Made by a program: the position numbers and the translations under genes. The notes below the pieces were generated by a model. That model made no database searches, was not told the DNA's origin, and saw nothing but the letters and a program-made list of their open reading frames with translations. Shown here piece after piece: positions 18,776-25,582 of a stretch of DNA of 64,000 nucleotides. The stretch covers positions 434,001 through 498,000 of the forward strand of contig CAVPYY010000003.1 of NCBI GenBank assembly GCA_963710135.1. The letters are read 5' to 3'. The DNA is from SG8-30 sp963710135. Lineage in GTDB: Bacteria > Pseudomonadota > Gammaproteobacteria > Steroidobacterales > Steroidobacteraceae. The number at the start of each line of letters is the position of its first letter. Within the stretch, counting starts at the first letter, position 1.

Positions 18776-19823
18776 TCAGCCCTTGCGCGCCGCGCCGAAT
18801 GCCGCGAGTCGATCGAGCATCCGGCCGGCGCGCGCCGTCGTCGATCGCTGCCGCAGCGGCCGCGGCGGCTGCGCGCGGCGTTCGACGACATGCCCGACGA
18901 CTTCGAGCGCCAGCGCCGCGCCCAGCACCAGCGCGTCGCGGTGCGCGCCGCGGTCCTCGCCGCGCAGCACGGCGCGCAGGCACGCCGCATTGTGCGCGGC
19001 ATCGCCGCCGCGCAGCTCGGCCGCGTCACAGCGTCGAGCCCGTAAGTCCGCCGGCGTCGCGCGACGGTCGCTCACCGTGCCCGGCTTGCACGTCGAACAG
19101 CATGAACGGTGCCGACCGGCGTCGGCTCGTCCCAGCCGGGCTCGCCGTGCACCACGAACACGCGCTCGATCGGCATGCCCGGCGAGCGTCTCGGCCATCA
19201 GCCGCGGCGGTCGCCAGGCTGAAGGCGCCGATCACGCCGAACGGCGGCTGCCGCCGGATTGGTCAGCGGGCCGAGCAGGTTGAACACCGTGCGCACGCCG
19301 AGCGCCGCGCGCACCGGCGCGATGGCCTTCATCGCCGGGTGGTAGTGCGGCGCGAACAGGAACGTGAAGCCCGTCGCCGCGAGGCAGCGCCCGGCGGCCG
19401 CTCGTCGAGCGGCAGCGCCAGGCCGAGCGCCTCGAGCACGTCGGCGCTGCCGGAGCGGCTCGACACCGAGCGGTTGCCGTGCTTGACGACGCGCACGCCG
19501 CAGGCCGCGGCGAGCAGCGCCGCGCCGGTCGAGAGGTTGAAGCTGCCCGAGCCGTCGCCGCCGGTGCCGACGATGTCGACGATCGGCGACCGCCTGGCGC
19601 GATCTGCGGGCGGCGCGCCAGCGCACGCATGCCGCGCGCGAAGCCGCGCACCTCGTCGGCGCGTCACGCCCTTGGCGCGCAGCGCGGCGAGCAGCGCGCC
19701 CGCCATCGCCGGCGGCATCTCGACGTCGGTCAGCGCGACCAGCAGGTCGCACGCCTCCTGCTCGGACAGATCGCCGCCGTTCCAGCAGCTGCTCGAGCGA
19801 TCTCGCTTCAGCGCGCGCGCCAT
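18776..19823 (-). CDS. trpD: Anthranilate phosphoribosyltransferase TrpD (frameshifted in this sequence)
   Basis: Transfers phosphoribosyl from PRPP to anthranilate. Conserved segments: LSEQEACDLLVALTDVEMPP, the PRPP-binding VDIVGTGGDGSGSFNLSTG, KHGNRSVSSRSGSADVLEA, FAPHYHPAMKAIAPVR and NLLGPLTNPA. Separate from trpG, unlike the enteric fusion. Many single-base slips are present. Its ATG (19823) overlaps the trpG stop (TGATG). Confidence 0.92.
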
Positions 19824-20417
19824 CAGGTCTTGCCTCCCACGGCGCCGGCGAGGAAGTTGCCCAGCAGCCGCGGCCCCTCGGGCGTCAGGATGCTCTCGGG
19901 ATGGAACTGCACGCCCTCGACCGCAAGCTTCCGGTGGCGCACGCCCATGATCTCGCCCTCCGCGGTGCGCGCCGTGACCTCGAGCACCGCCGGCAGGCGT
20001 CTCCGGCTCCGCGATCAGCGAATGATAGCGGCCCGACCTCCAGCGGATTCGGCAGGCCGGCGAACACGCCGCGGCCGTCGTGCTGCACCAGCGAGGTCTT
20101 GCCGTGCATCAGGCGCGGCGCGCGCACGACCTTGCCGCCGAACACCTCGACCAGCGACTGGTGCCCGAGGCACACGCCGAGCACCGGCACGCGCCCGGCG
20201 AAGGCGCTCGATCATCGCCATCGAGACGCCCGCGTCCGCGGCGTGCCCGGGCCCGGGCGAGATGCACAGGTGCGTCGGCTCGAGCGCCAGCGCCTCGGCC
20301 GTCGTGATCTGCGTCGTTGCGATGCACCAGCACCTCGGCGCCGAGCACCAGGAACGCCTGCACCAGGTTGTAGGTGAAGGAGTCGTAGTTGTCGATCAGC
20401 AGCAGGCGCGGCTTCAT
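19823..20417 (-). CDS. trpG: Anthranilate synthase glutamine amidotransferase TrpG/PabA (frameshifted in this sequence)
   Basis: Glutaminase subunit giving ammonia to TrpE. It starts MKPRLLLIDNYDSFTYNLVQ; the nucleophile elbow is LGVCLGHQSLVEVFGG, and the C-terminal His-Glu pair lies in HPESILTPEGPRLLGNFLAG. In many gammaproteobacteria this protein also serves PabB in folate synthesis; position beside trpE supports TrpG. Frame changes are seen near 20315, 20205, 20035 and 19995. ATG 20417 overlaps the trpE TGA (ATGA). Confidence 0.92.
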
Positions 20418-21810
20418 AGCCCCCCCTCCGCCAGCTCCAGCGCGCGCGCGCAGCACCGCGCTCTTGGCCAGCACCTCGTCGTACTCGGTGGCCGGCACGC
20501 TGTCGGCGACGATGCCGGCGCCCGCCTGGAAGCTGTAGCGTCGCCTTGCTGAAGACCAGCGTGCGGATGGTGATCGCCTGGTCCATGTCGCCGCCGCGGC
20601 CGAAGTAGCCGACGGTGCCGCCGTACAGGCCGCGCCGCACCGGCTCCAGCTCGTCGATGATCTCCATCGCGCGCACCTTGGGCGCGCCGACCAGCGTGCC
20701 GGCCGGGAACGCCGCGGCGAACAGGTCGAAGGCATCGCGGCCCGGCGCCAGCTCGCCGCTGACGCCGCTGACGATGTGCATGACGTGGCTGTAGCGCTCG
20801 ATGATGCGATACGGATCGACGCGGACGCGTGCCGGCGGCCGCGACGCGGCCGAGGTCGTTGCGCGCCAGGTCGACCAGCATCACGTGCTCGGCGTTCTCC
20901 TTCGGGTCGGCGAGCAGCTCGCGCTCGTGCGGCGCGGTCCTGCTCGCCGGAGTCGCGCCGCGCGGCCGGGTGCCGGCGATCGGCCGCAGCTGCGCGCGGC
21001 CGCCATCGAGCGCACCAGCGCCTCGGGCGACGAGCCGACGACCGTCACGTCGCCGAGCTCGCAGTAAGTACATGTAGGGCGAGGGATTGAGCAGCCGCAG
21101 CGCGCGATAGGCCTCGAACGGATCGAGCTCGCACTCGCCGGCGAAGCGCACCGACAGCACCAGCTGGTAGACGTCGCCGGCGGCGATGTACTCCTGCACG
21201 CGGCGCACGCCCGCCGAGATACTCGTCGCGCGACATGCTGGCGGCGGGCGGCGCGTAGCGGAACGTGCCCGGCGCGCGCCGGCAACGGGCCGCGCAGCGC
21301 CGCGACGATCTCGCGCGCAGCGCCTGGCGCTCGCTCTCCGGTCCGTCGTGCAGCAGCGACAGCCCGCGCGTCAGGTGATCGAACACCAGCAGCGAGCGCG
21401 GCGCGTCGTAGCAGGCGTCCGGGCACCGGCTGGTCGGCGACCGCGCGCGACGGCAGTCGCTCGAAGAACCGCACGATGTCGTAGGCCGCGTAGCCGACCA
21501 GGCCGCCGGCAAGCGGCAGGCCGGTGCGGTCCGGCCCCGGCTTGCGGCGCGCGCGCCAGCGCGTCGCGCAGCGCGGCGAGCAGCTCGGCGCTGGTCGCGC
21601 GGCATGCGCGCGGCGCTGCCGCCGACCGACAGCCCGGCGCCGTCGAGCCTGAACTCCAGGCCGTCGCCGAAGCCGATGAAGGAGTAGCGCGCCGAGACGC
21701 TCGCCGCCCTCGACGCTCTCCAGCAGGAAGCGCGGCCCGAAGGACTTCAGCTTCAGGTAGGCCGACACCGGAGTGTCGAGGTCGGCAGCGATGTCGAACG
21801 GTAGTTTCAT
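20414..21810 (-). CDS. trpE: Anthranilate synthase component I TrpE (frameshifted in this sequence)
   Basis: Chorismate-binding subunit. The N-terminal segment TPVSAYLKL and following FLLESVEGGERL match the Trp-feedback domain, so allosteric inhibition by tryptophan is expected. Later segments include GLVGYAAYDIVRFFERLP, DPFEAYRALRLLNPSPYMY, VDLARNDLGRVA, GELAPGRDAFDLFAAAFPAG, KVRAMEIIDELEP and GAGIVADSVPATEYDEV. Frame slips recur every 50-130 bp (for example near 21695, 21602, 21550, 21420 and 21325). The ATG at 21810 lies only 8 bases after the U-run of the attenuator, and no normal Shine-Dalgarno is seen between them. Confidence 0.93.
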
Positions 21811-21817
21811 CGGGCAA

Positions 21818-21854
21818 CAAAAAACCCACCCCCGGCTTGCGGTCGGAGATGGGT
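21818..21854 (-). terminator. trp attenuator (intrinsic terminator) upstream of trpE
   Basis: Read on the minus strand, an 11-bp stem (21854-21844 paired with 21834-21824, ACCCATCTCCG against CGGGGGTGGGT, with two G-U pairs) and a 9-nt loop are followed at once by six T. It sits between the Trp-rich leader peptide and trpE. The segment GGAGTGGG at 21898-21891, covering the last Trp codon region, can pair with the 5' arm CCCATCTCC (21853-21845) with one bulge, giving an alternative antiterminator. This is the classical layout of ribosome-mediated attenuation. Confidence 0.9.
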
Positions 21855-21876
21855 CGGGTTCGTGATCAAATGCCTG

Positions 21877-21954
21877 TTACGCGCCCAGCGCCCACTCCAC
21901 TGAGGGGTGCCACCACCAGCCGATCGTCGCAACAGGGGTAGGACGGGCGCACAT
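21877..21954 (-). CDS. trpL: trp operon leader peptide TrpL
   Basis: 25-aa open frame, ATG 21954 to TAA 21877, between the trp promoter and attenuator. Residues 13-15 are Trp-Trp-Trp and residue 21 is Trp, four tryptophans in 25 residues, followed by the terminator stem 22 bases after the stop. Ribosome stalling at the Trp codons when charged tRNA-Trp is scarce would expose the antiterminator. No Shine-Dalgarno precedes the ATG, and the predicted transcription start is only two or three bases upstream, so translation is probably leaderless. Confidence 0.88.
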   Translation of the reverse strand: MCARPTPVATIGWWWHPSVEWALGA

Positions 21955-21962
21955 TGCGGCGC

Positions 21963-21992
21963 AGTATGGCCGGGCGTTCAGCACACGGTCAA
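21963..21992 (-). promoter_or_regulatory. trp operon promoter
   Basis: Minus strand: -35 TTGACC (21992-21987), 18-bp spacer, -10 CATACT (21968-21963). The transcript would start near 21956-21957, just before the trpL ATG at 21954. No TrpR operator was recognised over or near it. Confidence 0.65.
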
Positions 21993-22000
21993 GCGCCTAA

Positions 22001-22047
22001 ATGGGGACATTCTCTATTTTTCAGGAAATAGAGAATGTCCCCTATTT
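22001..22047. repeat. Palindromic repeat family A, copy 1
   Basis: A 17-bp inverted repeat: GGGGACATTCTCTATTT (22003-22019) and AAATAGAGAATGTCCCC (22026-22042) with a 6-nt loop. It begins directly at the TGA (22048-22050) of the MBL-fold gene and ends just before the trp -35 box, separating the two minus-strand units. Two further copies are at 37030 and 54894. It may act as a transcription terminator, though no long U-run follows the stem. Confidence 0.85.
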
Positions 22048-22905
22048 TCAGGCCAGGGGGATCTTCAGGTAGCGGCGGCCGTTGGACTCGGGTGGGGGCC
22101 AAGCGCCGGCGCGGACGTTCACCTGTACCGACGGATAGAGCAGGTTCGGGACCGCGAGCGTGGCGTCGCGGGCGGTGCGCAGGGCGACGAAGTCGGCCTC
22201 GCTCACGCCCTCGCGGACGTGGATGTTGGCGCGCCGCTGTTCGGCGACGGTGGTGGCGCAGCGGGCCTCGCGGCCATTCGGCTGGTAGTCGTGGCAGACG
22301 AATACGCGGGTCTCGGGCGGTAGCGCGTACAGCCGCTGGATCGAGCGGTACAGGACATGGGCGTCGCCGCCCGGGAAGTCGCAGCGTGCGGTCCCGCCAT
22401 CGGGCATGAAGATGCTGTCGCCGACGAAGGCGGCATCGCCGATCAGGTAGGTCACGCTGTCGTTGGTGTGCCCGGGGGTCGGGATCACCTCACCCCGGAG
22501 CGTGCCGATGGCGAAGGTCTCTCCGTCGGTGAACAGATGATCGAACTGCCGACCGTCGGCGGCGAAGGCGGATTCGAGGTTGAGCAGTCGCTTGAATGTC
22601 GCCTGCACGTCGCGGATGCCTTCGCCGATCGCGATCCGCCCGCCGCAATGCTGCTTCAGCCACTGCGCGGCGCTCAGGTGATCGGCGTGGGCGTGTGTCT
22701 CCAGGATCGAGTCCACGACCAGGCCCCGCTCGCGCACGAAGGCGGCGACGCCTTCGGCCGGCGCCGTATCGCTCACGCCCGAACGGGCGTCGAAATCGAG
22801 CGCGGGATCGACGATGGCGGCGTGTCGGCCGTCGTGGACCACGTAGGTCCAGGTCGACGACTGCTCGTGGAAGAAAGGCTCCACCTGCGGAACGGGTCCC
22901 GGCAT
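22048..22905 (-). CDS. MBL-fold metallohydrolase, persulfide dioxygenase (ETHE1/Blh)-like
   Basis: 285 aa. The metallo-beta-lactamase motif THAHADHL (residues 70-77; H71, H73, D75, H76), PGHTNDSVTY, GDSIFMPDGGTARCDFPGG and FVCHDYQP give the ETHE1/Blh pattern with a mononuclear-iron type site. Such enzymes oxidise glutathione persulfide to sulfite. It is divergent from a TauE/SafE-family exporter, a pairing also seen in bigR-type operons that detoxify sulfide. The last residues KIPLA are followed directly by repeat copy 1. Confidence 0.85.
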   Translation of the reverse strand: MPGPVPQVEPFFHEQSSTWTYVVHDGRHAAIVDPALDFDARSGVSDTAPAEGVAAFVRERGLVVDSILETHAHADHLSAAQWLKQHCGGRIAIGEGIRDVQATFKRLLNLESAFAADGRQFDHLFTDGETFAIGTLRGEVIPTPGHTNDSVTYLIGDAAFVGDSIFMPDGGTARCDFPGGDAHVLYRSIQRLYALPPETRVFVCHDYQPNGREARCATTVAEQRRANIHVREGVSEADFVALRTARDATLAVPNLLYPSVQVNVRAGAWPPPESNGRRYLKIPLA

Positions 22906-23034
22906 GGCTCCATTGTGGCAGAGCCGCGTGTCACGCTCCTCCGCAATCACCCCAGCGCGGCAATTACGCAAGGCACTGCGTGCCGGACCTCTTATCCTCG
23001 GTGGCACGCCCGGCATCCGGAGGGACTCCTGCAC

Positions 23035-23799
23035 ATGCTGCTCGCCTGGCTCGGCGCACTCTGTATCGGCCTCGCGCTCGGCATTCTCGGCTCGGGCGGC
23101 TCGATCATCACCGTGCCGGTGCTGGTGTATCTGGTCGGCCAGCCGGAGAAAATCGCCATCGCCGGGTCGCTCGCGGTGGTCGGCGCCATCGCGCTGATCG
23201 GCGCCGCGCAACATGCGCTGGAGCGCCGCGTGGCCTGGCGCAGCGTCGCCTGGTTCGGACTGCCGGGCATGGCGGGCACCTGGGCCGGCGCCTGGCTGTC
23301 CGGCTTCGTCAGCGGTGCGGTACAGCTGATCGTGGTCGCAGTGGTGATGCTGGCCGCCGCAATCATGATGTTCCGGCGTTCGGGTTACCAGCCTGCGACG
23401 AAGCCACGGCCGGTGTCGCACATCGTCGCGGACGGGCTGGGTGTCGGGCTGCTCACCGGCTTCGTCGGCGTCGGCGGCGGCTTCCTGATCGTCCCGGCGC
23501 TGGTCCTGCTGGGCGGCCTTGGCATGCACGTCGCCGTCGGCACGAGCCTGGCCATCATCGCCATGAATGCCGGCATCGGCTTCGTCAAGCACCTGCAGGT
23601 CCTGCAAGCCGAAGGGCTCGCACTCGACTGGAAGATACTGGGGACGTTCGTCGTGCTTGGCGCGGCCGGCAGCGTGGTGGGCGGTCTGGTGGCGGACAAG
23701 GTGCCGCAAGCGACCCTGCGGCGGGCGTTCGCGCTGTTCCTGGTGCTGATGGCGATCGTCATCCTGGTGGAGAGCGGACCCCGCGCACTGGCTTCGTAG
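23035..23799 (+). CDS. TauE/SafE family sulfite/anion exporter
   Basis: 254-aa polytopic inner-membrane protein with about eight hydrophobic segments in two repeated halves. Each half has a Gly-rich family motif: GLALGILGSGGSIITVPVLV near residue 12 and GLLTGFVGVGGGFLIVPALV near residue 138. Family members export sulfite or other sulfur anions. The divergent MBL-fold gene would produce sulfite, so sulfite export is a reasonable guess. A GGAGGG ribosome site lies upstream of the ATG. Confidence 0.85.
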   Translation: MLLAWLGALCIGLALGILGSGGSIITVPVLVYLVGQPEKIAIAGSLAVVGAIALIGAAQHALERRVAWRSVAWFGLPGMAGTWAGAWLSGFVSGAVQLIVVAVVMLAAAIMMFRRSGYQPATKPRPVSHIVADGLGVGLLTGFVGVGGGFLIVPALVLLGGLGMHVAVGTSLAIIAMNAGIGFVKHLQVLQAEGLALDWKILGTFVVLGAAGSVVGGLVADKVPQATLRRAFALFLVLMAIVILVESGPRALAS

Positions 23800-23856
23800 C
23801 CCCGGCCTCTTGACGTAAGGCCATGAAAAACTGGCCGTTTCTGCCGCGGCCGGAAA

Positions 23857-23898
23857 ATTCTTGTCAAGAATCCTTATTCCGGATATACAATACCGGAA
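23857..23898 (+). promoter_or_regulatory. dabBA promoter region with two palindromes
   Basis: TTGTCA (23861-23866) as -35 and, after 17 bp, TATACA (23884-23889), or after 19 bp TACAAT (23886-23891), as -10. Two perfect dyads overlap it: ATTCTTG-T-CAAGAAT (23857-23871) on the -35 and TTCCGG-N10-CCGGAA (23877-23898) around the -10. Both are candidate operators. The region is A+T-rich compared with its surroundings, as expected for a promoter. Confidence 0.6.
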
Positions 23899-23938
23899 CT
23901 GCAGTTCGTATATATCGCCCCTTACAGGAGCCGAGCCG

Positions 23939-25582
23939 ATGCCGACACTGACCAGCCTGCCCGCGGCGCTCGCCCTGCTCGGGCCCCTGCTGATGCTGCT
24001 CGTCGCGCTCCTGCCGAGCGCCAGCGGCCCGGCCATGGCCCGGCGCGCCAACCTGGCCGCCTGGGCGGGCTTTGCCACGGCGGTCGCCGCCGCCGCCGCC
24101 TTCGCCGCGACCCCGGCCACTTACGTCGAGCAGGTCGCCCTGCCGCTGCCGTTCACGCAGGGGCTCGGTGAAATCGCCGCATACCTCGACAGCGTCTCGC
24201 TGACCATGCTGCTGCTGGTGTCCTTCGTCGGCGCGATCGTCACCCGCTACTCCGCCAACTATCTCGACGGCGACCCGGGGCAGGTACGCTTCATGAAGTG
24301 GCTGTGCCTGACGCTCGCGCCGGTCCAGCTGCTGATGATCTCCGGCAATCTCGTGATGCTGGCCGCGGCCTGGATCGCCACCAGCCTGTGCCTGCACCAA
24401 CTGCTGGTGTTCTACTCCGACCGCCCGGCGGCGCTGCTTGCGGCGCGCAAGAAGTTCCTGGTCAGCCGCCTCGGCGATGCCTGCCTGATCGGCGCCTGCG
24501 TGCTGATCTACCAGAGCTTTGGCAGCGTCCGCTTCGCCGACATCTTCGCCGCGGCCGAGCTCGCCGCCAGCTCCGGTGCCGAGCCCGCCAGCCTGCACTG
24601 GATCGCGGCGCTGCTGGTGATGAGCGCCCTGCTCAAGTCCGCACAGTTTCCCTTCCATGGCTGGCTGCCGGAAGTGATGGAAACGCCGACGCCGGTCTCG
24701 GCGCTGCTGCACGCCGGCATCATCAACGCAGGCGGCTTCCTGATCGTGCGCATGAGCCCGCTGGTCTCGCTGTCGGCGCCGTCGCTCGACACCCTCGCCA
24801 TCGTCGGCGCGTTCACGGCGCTGTTCGCCGCGCTGGTGATGCTGACCCAGACCAGCATCAAGGTGTCGCTCGCCTGGTCGACCGTCGCTCAGATGGGCTT
24901 CATGATCCTGCAGTGCGGCCTCGGCGCGTACGCGAGCGCCATGCTGCACATCGTCACGCACTCGCTCTACAAGGCGCATTCCTTCCTCGCTTCCGGCAGC
25001 GTCATCGACCTCGCCAAGGCGGCCTGGACACCGGCGGCAGCCGGCGCCCCGCATCCGCTGTGGCGCGCCGGTGCGCTGGCCGCCTCGGTGCTGCTGGTGC
25101 TCGGTGTCGGTGCGCTGTTCGGCCTGACGCCGCGCGACGAGCCCGGCATCCTGGTGCTGGGCGCCATCCTGCTGATGGGCGTGACCCACCTGCTGTGGAA
25201 CAGCGCGGGCGGTCGCGACTCGCTGCGCGCCGTCGCGCGCGCGGCCGGACTCGCCGCTGCGGTGTGCGTCGCCTACTTCGCGCTGCAGCTCGGCGCGCAT
25301 CGCCTGCTGGCGAGCGCGCTACCGGCTCCGGTGCCGCTCGGCGGCGTCTTCGCCACGACGCTGGCCGTGCTCGTGGTGCTGGCCTTCATGTTGGTGCTGG
25401 TGCTGCAAAGTGAGCTGCCGTACCGGGCAGCCACCCGCCACTGGCGCGCCGCCTACGTTCACCTGCACAACGGCCTGTATCTCAACGCTCTGGCCAACCG
25501 CCTGGTGCAGCGCCTCTGGCCCGCGCGGCCGGCCGCAGCGCCGCGACTCGTGTCCGACAACCCACAGGGAGCCCGCCCATGA
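23939..25582 (+). CDS. dabB: DabB, NuoL/MrpA-like proton-conducting subunit of the DAB inorganic carbon transporter
   Basis: 547-aa membrane protein of the proton-conducting transporter family (PF00361 type) with about 13 predicted helices. Typical segments: GDACLIGACVLIYQSFGSVR, LLKSAQFPFHGWLPEVMETP (the conserved Lys-Phe-Pro-His-Trp region) and PTPVSALLHAGIINAGGFL, then MLHIVTHSLYKAHSFLASGS. It is shorter than NuoL and is followed by a four-base overlap with dabA, the two-gene layout of DAB systems. It should supply the cation gradient that drives DabA. AGGAG lies upstream of the ATG. Confidence 0.93.
   Translation: MPTLTSLPAALALLGPLLMLLVALLPSASGPAMARRANLAAWAGFATAVAAAAAFAATPATYVEQVALPLPFTQGLGEIAAYLDSVSLTMLLLVSFVGAIVTRYSANYLDGDPGQVRFMKWLCLTLAPVQLLMISGNLVMLAAAWIATSLCLHQLLVFYSDRPAALLAARKKFLVSRLGDACLIGACVLIYQSFGSVRFADIFAAAELAASSGAEPASLHWIAALLVMSALLKSAQFPFHGWLPEVMETPTPVSALLHAGIINAGGFLIVRMSPLVSLSAPSLDTLAIVGAFTALFAALVMLTQTSIKVSLAWSTVAQMGFMILQCGLGAYASAMLHIVTHSLYKAHSFLASGSVIDLAKAAWTPAAAGAPHPLWRAGALAASVLLVLGVGALFGLTPRDEPGILVLGAILLMGVTHLLWNSAGGRDSLRAVARAAGLAAAVCVAYFALQLGAHRLLASALPAPVPLGGVFATTLAVLVVLAFMLVLVLQSELPYRAATRHWRAAYVHLHNGLYLNALANRLVQRLWPARPAAAPRLVSDNPQGARP

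Noticed and set aside
15268..21810. Programmed frameshifting or a decayed trp operon
   Set aside because: Slips are too many, lie at arbitrary places without slippery heptamers, and conserved segments show no loss of key residues. Sequence error explains this better.
22001..22047. Repeat copy 1 as part of the trp leader regulation
   Set aside because: It lies upstream of the trp -35 box, so it is not in the trp transcript, and the same sequence occurs at two unrelated loci.
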